A stretch of 64,000 nt of DNA from Helicoverpa zea (GCF_022581195.2 NC_061452.1:4223501-4287500), one strand, 5' to 3'; positions 37,801 through 48,897 are shown, counted from the stretch's first letter. The notes: a model not told the origin generated them from the letters alone. Numbers and translations: made by a program.

Positions 37801-40800
37801 GTTTCGTGAGCTTTTTACTTCAGTTTCTTTGTGTAAGTAGTCTGGGCTTAACTCCAAAAGATTTTAAAGATAAATAGAACGACCACAAAGGACTTAAAGA
37901 AGAACATATCATACCTACTTACTATAACTTCTACTTTTAGTATATCTTTTAATAACAATAAGAATGTTATAATTACTATATTTTTTTTGTCACACAGGAT
38001 TAAGGTTTTAGGTTATTTTAGCAAACAAGATTATATAACATGAATATTATTTACACAAATACAAAAACTTACTGCATTTCATCTTCAGAATCTGTTTCAC
38101 TCTGTGGACTGTTAGATGATGCGTGTTATTTTACTATTAAGATTATATTAGCTAGAAGCTTTTATTTAAAAAATAGGTACCCTATACCCTTCAAATGATG
38201 GAATTAATTAACAGTGTACAAATAAGAAACATGAAGCTTTCGATTTTTTTTCTTCGTCATTTGGTATAACTGACGATATTGTTCGTTCATTTGCCTCCAA
38301 GCCGCTTTATCAATACTTTAAACATAGGTGTATTTAATAAATGTTATGCTCCAAAATTAACTGTTAGTACCTACATATGTACGTATTGGCTCTTTGCACT
38401 ATTGAATCATATCAGTCTATATATTAGTTTGACCAGTATTCTTAAGACTAATCGCTTTTAATTTTATTTACTATCAAATTATAATTTGAAGAAAAACATT
38501 TTAATCTTGATTTAAAGTAATACTAGAGGTACTTACAATTCTTGCACCTTATCAAATTGTTGTTGTCTCGCTGCTGCTAAAATTTCATCGTATGTGACAG
38601 GTCCGCCTGAAATACATACAAATAGTACATTTTGGTAAAAGTGTCGGAAGTTTATCATTGTAACTGACGACCAAAACGGTGAAAAATGACCATGTTCATA
38701 ATGCGACATTAATTCCTTCTTTTTTAGGTAGATAATAAACGAAAATGACTGCAGTTCGATTTGTTTCCGAGTAGGTAAACCAAAGCAAAACGCGGTAAAA
38801 CTTTTACTCGCAAGTTGACAAACGTGAAAATATTTTTTAACAAAATGTAACAGAAAGAATAATACTGCAATTATGGCTCTTTTGAATGAGTACTCTATTC
38901 TCAATGTTTTTATTTCTTCTGTAAAATATTTTGACTGATATTTCCATTAGTAGTAAGATGATAATAGTGTTTATAAATACGGAACACGGTTTTAGGTAAA
39001 CATCATTCTTTAAATTGGCAGTAATTCACACTTTTTCTGTTTGCTAAAACATATCAATGCATATTTTTGATATCGTTTGCAGACGCATAGGTTTTAGGTC
39101 CTATGTAGGTAATATGAAACGGATTTAAAGTAACAAGATTTTTATTGCGAAAACCTTGAGACTTATAAGTAGTTTTTCTCTGATATATGTACAATGTAAG
39201 TAAGTCAAGTATCGAAAACATTTCTGTTTTGAAAAGAGCGTCTCTGGAGTTTTGTGCCGGTTCTTCTCCATAAGAATCACTCCTTGGAACCGTGCACCTA
39301 GCTTTCTGACGTTTTGTAAGAAATTTTAATAAGTCTTTAAAAATAAAGCGATGCCGAGTGGGTATACCTATAGACTAAAGAGTGAAGTGGAAAAGTAAGA
39401 TAAAGAAACCTAACCTTGAGGGATGTAAATATAGAAACTTAGAAGGAGAAAAGCTAGAAGAATTTTCAAAGCTTGAACACCACGTATTTGTGTTTGATTG
39501 TGAAAAGGTACGCATTGCGACGGAAGGCTTATTAATTCTCGATAAACGTATAAATTTAGATACAGACACAATAGTTTCAAAGCCATCCCTGACTTGGCAT
39601 AAATCTGAAGGTTTTGAAGGTAAAGGTCGAATAGAAAGACAAATATAAAATAGAAGCAAATATGTGAAGATGATTTGCAAATTCGTGGAGCGCTCTACAA
39701 AGTGTGTAGGTTTTATTAATATCGTATTTTATTGCATACCTATTGATATGGAACCTATTTGCTCGATTGTATATGCTAATTATAATACCTATAGATGTAT
39801 TAAAAATCGCGAAGAATGTAATAATATGTAAAAAATACGTACATTCTTTCTTAGTAAGATTAATTGCTCTTTTATAATGAATTATTGTTTTAACCAGATT
39901 TATAAATTAATGAGGTCTTTTACGTGACACAACTAGAAGCTTGTTTAAGGTAATAGTATTATTATTGTATACATGCTGTTTTTAATTGATTTCAACTTAA
40001 TTTTGTTATGTAAATCTCGTTATATACAAATAGGGGACATATTTAAGAAAGACACTTCTTTGAAAATTTGCATTTGATAAATTGTTACGTCAACGTTGCC
40101 TAAGATAAATTACTAGGAATTCTTGACTTTTTTAATCGCTTATACACAACATAAAGTAAAATAGTTTGTTGTCAGTAAAAATACTTATATGGTTAATAAA
40201 CTAACAAAGTAACTTCATAATTATTTTAAGTACCTACATATGCAGTTAAAAGTCTTCAGGCAAAAACCATAAAGAGATTTTATGAATCTGATAAATACTA
40301 AAGTATTGTTCTAAGTAATAAGTTTCCTCAACGAGCTTGCTTGAGGAGACTTAGAAGGAGAAATAACTTTGTTGTTTCGAAAAAGGTTTATTTTTTTGGA
40401 ACTTTGAACTGAAAAAAGAATCAAAATATTATGATCGAGATCTGAAGAATTCTATAAAAGATTCAATTTTTTTTTTAGTCATGGTGGCCCAGTGGGCAAA
40501 GAACCAACCTCTCGAGTATGAGGGCGCGGGGTTCGATTTCAGGTCAGGCAAGTACCAATACAAATTTTCTAAGTTTGTATGTACTTTCTAAGTATATCTT
40601 AGGGTGCGTCCACATCTGGCGAATGCGCCGCGAATGCGCAGCACGCGAGCCGATCGCGAGCTGTCCGCGAGCTGCGCGCGTGCAGTCACTGCAATAGTTC
40701 GGTGCGCCTCTTTAGCGCAACTCACGCAAGGCTCGTATAGAGCGCGCGAGCGGCGCGCGATCTGCGCGCAATCAGTTCTCGCCCTTAGGGTGCGTCCACA

Positions 40801-43800
40801 TCTGGCGAATGTGCCGCGAATGCGCAGCTCGCGAGCCGTTTGCGACCTGCCCGCGAGCTGCGCGCGTGCAGTCACTGCAATAGCTTGGTGCGCCTCTTTA
40901 GCGCAACTCATGCAAGGCTCGTATAGAGCGCGCGAGCGGCGCGCGATCTGCGCGCACTCAGTTCTCGCCCTTACAGTTCCGTTTATTATTTAATAAAGAG
41001 CGCGTCGCGCGCCGCCTGCGCGCTGATCGTGTACGGCGCTTAGGTCGCGCGCGAACTGCGCGCGGGCGGCGTAGAAGCGGCGCACGAACAAAAATGCACG
41101 CGCGCAGCTCGCGGGCAGGTCGCAAACGGCTCGCGAGCTGCACATTCGCGACACATTCGCCAGATGTGGACGCACCCTTACAGTTCCGTATATTGGCTCA
41201 GTACTATCGAAGATGTCAGACGTCGCGCGCCGCCTGCGCGCCGCTCGCGTGCGGCGCTTAGGTCGCGCGCGAGCTGCGCGCGGGCGGCGCAGAAGCGGCG
41301 CACGAACAAAAATGCACGCGCGCAGCTCGCGGACAGCTCGCGATCGGCTCGCGTGCTGCGCATTCGCGGCGCATTCGCCAGATGTGGACGCACCCTTAGA
41401 CACCAATGACTGTGTTTCGGATGGCACGTTAAACTGTAGGTCCCGGCTGTCATTGAACAACCTTGGCAGTCGTTACGGGTAGTCAGAAGCCAGTAATTCT
41501 GACACCAGTCTAACCAAGAGGTATTGGGTTGCCCGGGTAACTGGGTTGAGGGGGTCAGATAGGGCAGTCGCTTCTTGTAAAGCACTGGTACTCAGCTACA
41601 TCCGGTTAGACTGGAAGCCGACCCCAACATAGTTTGAGAAAAAGGCTCGGAGGAGGATGATCCAATTTTTTTTTTAATGTGAATTTTAAAACAAAATAAA
41701 ATGTTACAACAGAGTCATACATTAATCACAGTTATTTTTGTTTATTTAATATTATTATTTTAATGCAGCTTTGTTATTTGCTCGAAATAAATTAATAATA
41801 CATCCTATGTAAAACCTTTCCTAAGTCTAATGCTATGCTCAAAACCGTATCATATTCGATTTAGCCAAACGTGAGATAAACGCACACAAGCCCTACACAC
41901 ATGCAGGTCAAACTATGCTAACCTCCTATTTTTTAAGTCGGTTATCAACCACGTTTTATTATTCATCTGTGATCGATAAGTATGTTACGAATTACAAATA
42001 CGAATGTTTACAACTTTTTGATTGTAAACCAATAAATGAATGGTTAGCTAAGGTGTAATACATAATATCGTTTTTCTTCCGTTCCGAAACAATTGGAGTA
42101 TTGTTTTCATATCATTGTTTGGGTTATAAAACACGTAATTTTTATTTCCGAGTAAGACAATGCATCTCAGTAACTGTGTTTAGAATCCACGATAACAAAT
42201 ATCTAGGAATAGGAAGTATCTATTCTAGTCATTTATTCTAGGAGAATCATCTGTATTGTATTTGCAACGTAACATAAATAAATTGTCCCTTAGAAATTGT
42301 AAACTATACGAGATTCTCCCTAGATGGTTACACACATTTTATGGGAACCTAAATGACAGTTTGTATGTTAATTATACGAGATTTTTTCGTTGAGGTAACA
42401 CCCATTTTATTGATATGATAGGCATTTTTATCAGGTTCCGTTCAGTACTTTCAGTAATGCCTTAATTATATCTGAACTTTATTTTTGTTTAGTTTCATCG
42501 TCATTAAACTATGTAATGTGAATGGTTATCAAGATTATGGTCTATGCATAAGGTCGCTCTGGTTTGAATCCCGGGTCAGGCCGAAATTTCTTTGTAGGTT
42601 CTAGAAACTTTTACAAAGCAGCCCGTAACATAGAAGTTGACGGTGTATACCCTCGTGCCTGGGAGGGCACATAAAACCGGCGTCCTCGAATGCTACTCAG
42701 TAGCAGTCGTTGTTACAATTCCATGTCAGAGGCCGTCAGGCGGTATTGAGAAAATTCTGACATCAGGGCTTGTTAGGTGATTAAACCTGAAACTCACTCG
42801 ATAAGAAGAAAAAGATCATTCATTATCATCCCCCGACCCTTTTTTCCCAACTATGTTGGGGTCGGCTTCCAGTCATTCATTAAGTTCAAGTTAAAGTTAT
42901 ATTTTATATTGTTCTTGCCTATACTTTTCTAGTCATATCAACCATGTATAAGTGTTAATTATTATTCAATAACATTGAACTTTTTGAGAAGTTATTTGTG
43001 GCCGTGATATAACCTGCATTTATATTGGCCAGTGTGTCTGCATATTGACGATGTCCACACTTTTGTCATAGTTAAACGATTTGACCCCGAAATTTGCCAA
43101 TGTAATTGACCTCTGACGTATAAACCTATACCTCAGATGTGCAAAAAAATATTAATACTTCTATACTAATCGGTACATATATCCGAAAAGACCGATCCGA
43201 TTTGTAAAACTATTAATTGTTGGGAAGGTACGTTATCCCTGAGTAACTAAGGTTATATTTTACCTATCCGCGTACCGGCAAAAGTTATCCCGGGACTCGG
43301 GTAAGGAAAAACAGCTAGGACATAATATAATCTTGTACCTAGCTAAGATTGCAAAAAAGTGTAAATGTACGACATAATTACCTAAATAATTTGTGAAATC
43401 TCATATTATGTGAAAGTTTAAAGGGACAGAGTATTTCATAAGTTAGTCACTGAAATATTTCCCAAGGTTAAGTACGATTATACATTGTTTTTATGAATGA
43501 CTCGTACGCACTCAGACGCTCGTTTTATATTACTTTGGGGATACAGGAAATCTAAAGATTTGATTCTCTGTCAAGTGCGGTTAACCGTAACGACTTTTAA
43601 TTGAAATACGCTTAATTTGTACAAGAAAACGCATAAAACATTGTTTTTTTAAATCGACACTGTATGTGCGTACCTTCGCAGATTGTTAAGAAGCTATCAT
43701 AAATGAATGAATAGACAAATTAGTTTTTTTTGCTTATCTTAAATTGCATTATAAAAACATTTGTCACATCAAAATAAAAACGAGTTTGGGGATTTATGCC

Positions 43801-44214
43801 CATATTTTTCAACTTGCCAACAATATATTGGACTTAAACTGTTTGATTATACTAAAAGCAAAATAATATGTGTGATAATTTAATAAATGTCCAAATCTAA
43901 TATGTATTCAGCAAACGTCACTTAATATTTTGGGCTACTTTTATTTCCGCGTCTATGTTTTTATTGAATAATAATTTAATTGTCTGTGCAATAAAACACA
44001 CATTAATATTTTATTTCACCGATATTGTATTTTGAAAACAATATATTTTATTTTTACGCAGTATTTTTTGACTTAACGATTAATAATTGCGTTTGATTTG
44101 CCAAAACGGAATTTTTCCTCTTTTATAAAATGTAATATATTTTTAAAGATGTCGCTTACCTTGGACGGAGATAATAGCAACCACTAGTATTAAAGTCGAT
44201 GCGAATTTAGCCAT
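31852..44214 (-). CDS. Gene B: large multi-domain secreted seroin-like protein, about 479 aa
   Basis: Exons in transcript order: 44160-44214, 38537-38606, 38073-38108, 37055-37094, 35516-35710, 34928-35107, 34416-34583, 33714-33923, 33220-33357, 32709-32858, 31999-32193, then a terminal exon from 31854. Phases are 1, 2, 2, 0, then all 0, and the reading frame stays open throughout. Exon 1 is a signal peptide (MAKFASTLILVVAIISVQ). Exons 2-4 are short and acidic (PQSETDSEDEMQ). Exons 35516-35710 and 31999-32193 are seroin-like domains; 34928-35107 is a diverged third. The four exons between are polar, charged and unrecognised. The last exon may begin with TAA directly after the splice (31852-31854); an acceptor near 31777 adding NKLSIIKCD then stop is an alternative. 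Much longer than a classical seroin of about 110 aa. Function in silk or secretion is inferred from the family. Confidence 0.75.
31999..32193 (-). CDS. Gene B exon 11: seroin-like domain
   Basis: 65 codons, phase 0 on both sides. Key motifs are VRDLKP, VYGEAQYAYRSAT, NGKT, HKIINNNGKV and EFDFTPS. It aligns without gaps to exon 5 (35516-35710) over a 54-residue core with 34 identities counted by hand, and both exons are exactly 195 nt. This marks an exon duplication within the gene. Confidence 0.85.
32709..32858 (-). CDS. Gene B exon 10, unrecognised
   Basis: 50 codons, phase 0 to 0, between TTTCAG and GTAAATG. Lys/Glu/Asn-rich with a short helical stretch (YIKHVASAIQDELEEISGNI). No known motif. 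Confidence 0.7.
33220..33357 (-). CDS. Gene B exon 9, unrecognised
   Basis: 46 codons, phase 0 to 0. Contains VAYPKIFEELFSGLSIPAEI, the only clearly hydrophobic stretch in the central part. Acceptor TTATTTCAG, donor GTATTA (less consensus). Confidence 0.65.
33714..33923 (-). CDS. Gene B exon 8, unrecognised
   Basis: 70 codons, phase 0 to 0, Thr/Asn/Lys-rich with DGKVNGDVDYIETT. The donor GAT|GTAAAT is assumed. Without splicing the frame runs on to a TAG at 33639-33641, which would give a shorter alternative C terminus. Confidence 0.6.
34416..34583 (-). CDS. Gene B exon 7, charged linker
   Basis: 56 codons, phase 0 to 0. Strongly charged (LKPERSKKEEHKQRSPSEEY) and likely disordered. Acceptor TTTCAG, donor GTAAAT. 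Confidence 0.7.
34928..35107 (-). CDS. Gene B exon 6: diverged seroin-like copy
   Basis: 60 codons, phase 0 to 0. DYGADYSFHHV...GEMSEYISGKK lines up with VYGEAEYSFHS...GKTSEEHAGHK of exon 5, but the closing NDDGK motif has become DSKNKN. It is probably a third copy of the domain exon that has lost its signature. Confidence 0.65.
35301..35415 (+). repeat. Interspersed repeat, copy 2 (intron of gene B)
   Basis: GGATTGTTCGAAAGAGTTAC then GTCCGTAAGAGTCTGACACT. Same family as 17453-17590 (opposite strand) and 57621-57765. Confidence 0.6.
35516..35710 (-). CDS. Gene B exon 5: seroin-like domain
   Basis: 65 codons, phase 0 on both sides, acceptor ATTTCAG-like (TATTTCAG), donor GTAAGTC. Motifs are VRDLKP, VYGEAEYSFHSAS, DGKTSEE, HKIINDDGKI and EFDFTPS. 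It is a paralogue of exon 11. Confidence 0.85.
36188..36275 (+). repeat. Interspersed repeat, pair with 44627-44716
   Basis: GGGGAGTTTGTTGCGCCACT and GGGCGTTTTGGGGGCTGTCT are nearly identical in the two copies, which both sit in or beside gene B. No coding. Confidence 0.6.
36509..36810 (+). repeat. Tandem duplication, about 105-bp unit (intron of gene B)
   Basis: The block from GTGCAATTATTTATAAG through TATTAATTAAAA occurs at about 36590-36695 and again at 36708-36810 with few differences. AACTCATTCTAGTTGT precedes each unit. It is a recent local duplication. Confidence 0.75.
39230..39350 (+). mobile_element. Non-LTR retrotransposon 3' fragment
   Basis: GCCGGTTCTTCTCCATAAGA and GGAACCGTGCACCTAGCTTT match the 3'UTR of the element at 50340-50935. 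It is truncated and has no ORF. Confidence 0.6.
40478..41662 (+). mobile_element. tRNA-headed SINE split by a nested GC-rich array
   Basis: The head has the A-box region TGGCCCAGTGGGCAAAGAAC and B box GGGTTCGATTTC. After the insertion the body resumes with GACACCAATG and runs to the AGGAGGATGAT tail. Flanking 14-bp duplications CAATTTTTTTTTTA lie at 40464-40477 and 41663-41676. Without the 797-bp insertion the SINE is 388 bp, close to its 384-bp relative at 53180-53563. Confidence 0.85.
40602..41395. mobile_element. GC-rich four-module array bounded by TTA
   Basis: Two direct modules (40602-40794, 40798-40970) and two inverted modules (40974-41177, 41181-41395). All outer ends read GGGTGCGTCCACATCTGGCG. 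Every junction and both borders carry TTA (40599-40601, 40795-40797, 40971-40973, 41178-41180, 41396-41398). The 3-bp TTA target duplication fits PIF/Harbinger-type MITEs. GC content is far above the surrounding DNA, with many CGCG runs. The Arg/Ala-rich ORFs across it are artefacts of composition. Confidence 0.85.
42555..42825 (+). mobile_element. SINE-like element, second type
   Basis: A B-box-like GGTTTGAATCCCGGGTCAGG is followed by CGTGCCTGGGAGGGCACATA and GGCGTCCTCGAATGCTACTC, ending near an AGAAGAAAAAG tail. The body differs from the other SINEs here. Directly after it lies a fragment with ACTATGTTGGGGTCGGCTTC. No clear target duplication. Confidence 0.6.
43160..43318 (+). mobile_element. 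Helitron-like copy, decayed
   Basis: TCTATACTAATCGGTACATA start, GGTACGTTATCCCTGAGTAA core and AACAGCTAG end. Same family as 18460-18722 and 52524-52766. Confidence 0.5.
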
Positions 44215-44231
44215 TTTCGTATAAATGTTAA

Positions 44232-44236
44232 ACTGA
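44232..44236 (-). promoter_or_regulatory. Possible Inr (TCAGT) of gene B
   Basis: ATTCAGTTTAAC on the minus strand, about 20 bp before the ATG at 44214, matches the arthropod initiator TCAGT. No TATA box sits 25-35 bp upstream, so this is tentative. Confidence 0.3.
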
Positions 44237-44626
44237 ATGATCACGTCAACACGCGCGGTCTGGCTGACTCGCCGTTTCTTAATGCCGAATATCAGCACGG
44301 ACAAGTCTTATAAACGTTATTATTTTGCACAATTTACCTACGTATACATGTACAATAGAATACACACGAAGGGACATAATAATTGTTTTTATATCATACC
44401 TACTTAATGCTAATAATGCAAACAGATTTTATTGTTGTTTATTTTTGTGTCTACTACTAATTTAAGCTGTTATACGCTTATTATTCTGATGTGTCATAAT
44501 ATTTATCTGTTCTGAGTATTAGATATAATGTTGTTTTATGAGAACACGTGTTTTGATCATAATTTGTGCGTATTGCAAATCGATCTTTTAACCATCACCG
44601 GCTAACCCTTCTCTGTCTAATTGTGT

Positions 44627-44716
44627 TGCTGGGGAGTTTGTTGCACCACTTCTTCTGCCCAGCAAAACCACGTGGGAGGTGGTGAAGGGAGGGCGTTTTG
44701 GGGGCTGTCTTTTGTA
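44627..44716 (+). repeat. Interspersed repeat, pair with 36188-36275
   Basis: GGGGAGTTTGTTGCACCACT and GGGCGTTTTGGGGGCTGTCT, as in the partner copy. Confidence 0.6.
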
Positions 44717-45376
44717 AATTTCTGTCGGTCAAAAAGTGCTGTATTTCAGCCAAGTTTGAACAAACGATTGTTGATTACGCGATTGAATTAGAAATAAATA
44801 CAATGTGTAACAATATTGTTTCGTCTACAGTATATTTATAGCTCCAGCTAGGTAAGTAGGTATCTTAGAGAGACCAATTGTAAGAGTGTAATTTTTTTCA
44901 GACTCTCACGTACCTACCAAGATTTAAGTACCTACATAATATGTACTTCGTGAAAATTGAGCGGGAGATATTGCTTTTTTTCAGATTTTGTTAAAGATCT
45001 TTAGTATTTAGTGTTTTCTTGTTACCAGTATACTGACTATATTAATCTAGTTAGCCATTAGACAAGTTTCTAGGTACTACAGTAGGTATCATAAGCAAGG
45101 ATGATAGAGTAAGGTTCCTTTAAAACCTTGTGTAACTGGCTTGACAGCAACTAGGGTCAGTTGTAGGTACAGTTGACATGTTCAATGATTTATACGGTGT
45201 ATTTTCAATGATAAATAATTAAATATATTTATTTGTATCCGTTTAATGTTTATTATAATTTTTATACCTTTAAAGATTTATTTATTTGCTTTTTGGATTA
45301 CAGTAATGTGTCTTTTGTAGTTAGGTAGTTATGTATATACTTAAGTACAATACTGAATGAACCAGTGTACTTCTTC

Positions 45377-45498
45377 ACTAATATTGTAAAGCTGAAGAGT
45401 TTTGTTTGTTTGTTTGCTTGAACGCGCTAATCTCAGGAACTTCTGGTCTGATTTGAAACATTCTTTTAGTTCTAGATATCCCATTTATCGAGGAAGAC
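45377..45498 (+). mobile_element. Helitron-like 5' fragment
   Basis: ACTAATATTGTAAAGCTGAA, a GTTTGTTTGTTT run and GAACGCGCTAATCTCAGGAA are the usual 5' region of lepidopteran Helitron-like repeats. It is truncated, with no CTAG end in frame of the copy. Confidence 0.6.
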
Positions 45499-47354
45499 TT
45501 CCTAGTCTGTCTCTGTCTGTAGTCTCCTGCAGAGCAATAATTGTTCTTCTTCTGTGTGCGCTGCATAAACGGTATAGGTAAGTTCATGTATGACAGAATT
45601 GTTCCCCTTCAAAAGTTCTAAAAAAAGTCTGCTACAGCATGTGTATCTCTAAGGGTGAGCTCAATTGTTCTCAAAAAATGTACGGGATTTAAAATTTCGC
45701 AGTTGCGATGCGCTAACCTCTATTATATTGATACTTTTCCTCTCACCGAAAATGAATTCAAAAACAAATAAAATAATGGCCTACATATTAGTATTAGTTT
45801 TTTCCCTTGATTTAAAAATAGGCGTTATTATAAAAACAAAATCTTTAAATTATGTGAATACTGCTGAGCTAAATTCTAGTAAAAAACACATTAAAATTCA
45901 AAGCTAAAAGCTGTGACTTACCAATTACCGACGTCCTTTATTTTCCTTTGCATAGGCAACCGAATCACCTTCCTTGGACCAATATTGTACTAGATCAATG
46001 ACTCGGTGTATGGCATTTTTAACCTTATTAAATAAACAATATTTATGTAAAGTTCACATTCCTTGCAATATTATTGTAGAATAAAAAATATGCAGATGAC
46101 GTCATAGATGTAATGTATCAGGGTCACGGTATACTTTTGGACAATCCCACAGGAATATGTACGGATCCTAGAAACGACCTTTATTCAAACTCAAAATATT
46201 TATTTCCCTCTTAAATAGTTCTAGTGTAAACAATATTATAAAGTACCTACAGCTAACAGCCTTCTTCAGGCGTTGCAAATATGAGGGCTTAATACATATG
46301 ATTATAACATTTTGTAGATTCTGCTTGTTCACTTTTGTAGCTTTAGTTTCAAAGTCCTACTCGCATCGTCATGTGGCATTTGTAACCTCATGTTACCAGC
46401 CTTATGACCAAACAGTGAAAAATAGACCTTATTTTGTAATGATAATAGTTTATTTTTGTATGTGAGACATACCTACTTTGTGACCGTAGCTAATGATTTA
46501 ATTAGGGGTTTAGATTTCAGCATTAAAATTCAGTGTCAACAATTTTTCAGGGCTTGTCAAGCTCAGTTACTTGCTACGCTTTCACATAACCGTATATATT
46601 TTTTTGCCTTCATAGAACATTTTAAATAACAAATTAAGTAAAATCTTTCTTTTGATTCGTATTTAAATAATCTTATAAATAAGTATTATAGGTAGACAAA
46701 GTCTGATATAATTTTCTCCTTTCCCTTCCTATAAATAAATTGTCCTACGAAGACATATTTATGTCAAATATTCTCCGGACTATCTAGTTATTGTTTCACA
46801 GCCTACATGTCCTTCTGGCCTACTATATTTAGCATTATATTTAGAAGCCGAAACAATAGCCATTACGTCACTGTAATAGGTTTTACTTCACAAATAATAT
46901 TGAGTTACTTATGGATACATTATTTGTTAGTAATATTGCTATTTTGGTTATTCTCAATATCTTTCTTGACCTGCTTCTTTTTACTGTCATTTTGGTTATT
47001 TCAATGTTTCGTGATATTTGAGGCATAACTAAGGATCCATTGTTTGTTGTTGGTGGTATAATCTTGCAACCTAAAACTCAAGGTTCTGCAGGCAATGTAG
47101 GTACCCGAGAAATTTTATACTGCAATATGATTTAGTCAGAGTCATTGCTGTGCCTGTATTTTTAGGCGCTATAACAAAGTAAACAATAGTTGGTACCTTT
47201 AAGTAAACAATAGTAGGGTTTGGATAAAGAATACCGAGCTCAAAAAACACATTATTTGAAAAAAAAAAACAATCCAATCTACTTTATTGGAATCTTTCGT
47301 ACCTAATTACGTAAATTTTAAGATGTCAACAGCATCCAAAAAAAACATCCATAA

Positions 47355-47360
47355 TTTATT
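47355..47360 (-). terminator. Poly(A) signal of gene C
   Basis: AATAAA on the minus strand (GCAATAAATTATGG), about 325 bp after the stop codon. Confidence 0.55.
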
Positions 47361-47683
47361 GCAAAAACAAAAATAAGGAGCATTTAAATGTCAATGCACT
47401 TTACCAAAAAAATGTTTATGGTTACACAAAATGTGGTCTGAATATCAATACGTTTAAGCAGTTTTTATGCAGTTTTTGAACCCATCCATTGTTCGAGATA
47501 AACTTGCATTTAGGTTAGGTAGGTACTTAATACTTACTGGTTTTTACATGTTGGTATAGTCTTAAAAGAATAAGAAATTGCAAGGCTGAGGACAGTATTA
47601 CATGGTCTTTCATTTAGCTAATATAGACACCATGTATATTATCTTTGTTACCTAAGATTCCATAGTTTAACATTTTGTAGATT

Positions 47684-48670
47684 TTAGTTTGTAAATTGCA
47701 GGTTCTTCTCGACTCCATTATCGCTCTTGCGAAGAGTGGTGAACGTCTTCCCGTCCTGAGAGGTTATGGACGCAAAGCTTGCATGCACGTCTTGGCCAGG
47801 TTTTCCAGCAGCAGCGGCCTTGTACAGGTTTTCAGGGTTGAAGGTCTGCAAATGAAAAGCGGTTACATTTCAGATTATATACCTAATAGGCCTGTTTCGG
47901 AAGATACGATTGTTGGTCCGTCTGACAGTTTGTCATTATTTTTTACGTTCTTCTTCTTATTTGTCGTTTATTTTTTTTATCGTGAACGTTTACTGTATCT
48001 GAATTTTATTTACAATTGAGCTATGTGCTCGATGGATGCACGATACTGACAATATTAATAACTAATTCCAGCGTAGTACTTATGAAATATAAATTATTCC
48101 CGATATTTTTTTTTGACATTACTAACGTTCTTAAGGAACTGACACTGTCCTAATTGTTAAAGCTACTAGGGTACCGGATTTCGATGCACGAGAGCATATA
48201 AACGAAACTCATTTTCACATGCTTCAGTGTCCACAGACAGAATTAGGCGAAGTGCGAGTTTTGAGTAATAAATACGATAAAATTAAATTGTTACTTAGAA
48301 ATTGCTAATAACTTGGAGTTGATTGTTGTTGTTTAAAACTGCGTTTGAATAAGTACTTAGCAGTAACACTTACAGGAATCAGTCCTCCCAACAATCCAGG
48401 GGCACCCCTGCGAAAGGAAAAACTGTTTATTTATGTAGACTGTAATGAAAGCTCTTAAAGGTAACTATTATGAAAATATAATACAAATTGAATCTTACGC
48501 AACTGCAGCAGCTTGGGCGTTATTATTCCCTTGGGCTGAAAAAATGTAATTAAATTTGTTAACAAAGATATAAAAATTAAAAAAAAAAAACTATAAAATA
48601 ATTTTAGTTCGTACAAACCATTAACACAGGCCAATGCGATAATCACGAAAAGAAGTACAATTTTCGACAT
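47684..48670 (-). CDS. Gene C: small secreted seroin-like protein, 94 aa
   Basis: Exons in order: 48619-48670, 48499-48535, 48374-48407, 47684-47845. Phases are 1, 2 and 0, the same as gene A and the first part of gene D. The signal peptide is MSKIVLLFVIIALACVN. A short Ala/Gly/Asn-rich linker follows (AQGNNNAQAAAVAGAP). The last exon is a compact seroin-like domain: NPENLYKAAAAGKPGQDVHA, TSQDGKT and KSDNGVEKN. The PxxLxxxxxGKPGQ start resembles the AKPGQ of gene D. It is close to the size of a classical seroin of about 110 aa. A TATA box lies at 48757-48765. The first donor is GTTTGT, weaker than the others. A silk or antimicrobial role is inferred from the family. Confidence 0.85.
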
Positions 48671-48756
48671 GTTTATTATTCAGAAGTTTCTTACAGAAGT
48701 TCAAACTCTCGACACAGAATTTCCAAATGTTATGAAAATCATGAAAATTTCGGGAC

Positions 48757-48765
48757 TTTTATATA
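48757..48765 (-). promoter_or_regulatory. TATA box of gene C
   Basis: TATATAAAA on the minus strand (GGTATATAAAAGTCCCG), about 90 bp upstream of the ATG. It predicts a transcript start near 48730. Confidence 0.7.
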
Positions 48766-48897
48766 CCAAGTAATGTTGTTTACAACCTTGAGACTGTCAA
48801 TAACTCTGACAGTAAAGCGTAGAGGAAAATTGGCTTAAATGGTACTCTGACTCATTTCTCGCTTAGCCAAAAATGCACGTTATAAAGGCTGAACAAT

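Larger units (their letters stand above)
38607..44159 (-). other. Intron 1 of gene B
   Basis: About 5.6 kb. It contains a non-LTR 3' fragment (39230-39350), the SINE with its GC-rich array (40478-41662), a second SINE type (42555-42825) and a Helitron-like piece (43160-43318). An 88-codon ORF at 39382-39648 (+) has no recognised domain and is opposed by an equally long ORF on the other strand, so I do not call it a gene. Confidence 0.6.
44300..47354. other. Region between genes B and C
   Basis: No gene supported. Contains repeat 44627-44716, a Helitron-like 5' piece (45377-45498) and a fragment of the 17453-type repeat (46117-46155). ORFs at 45665-45907 and 46807-47028 are hydrophobic AT-rich frames without splice or start context. 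Confidence 0.5.

Noticed and set aside
38603..38904. Minus ORF starting MRIEYSFKRAI upstream of GGPVTYDEI
   Set aside because: Only the last 24 codons are exon 2 of gene B; the rest is intron read upstream of the TATTTCAG acceptor.
39382..39648. 88-codon plus-strand ORF in intron 1 of gene B
   Set aside because: Looks somewhat protein-like, but there is no recognised domain, no promoter or splice evidence, and a longer ORF on the opposite strand over the same DNA.
40588..41585. Six long Arg/Ala-rich ORFs on both strands
   Set aside because: Caused by the GC-rich CGCG composition of the TTA-delimited array, which has few stop codons in any frame.
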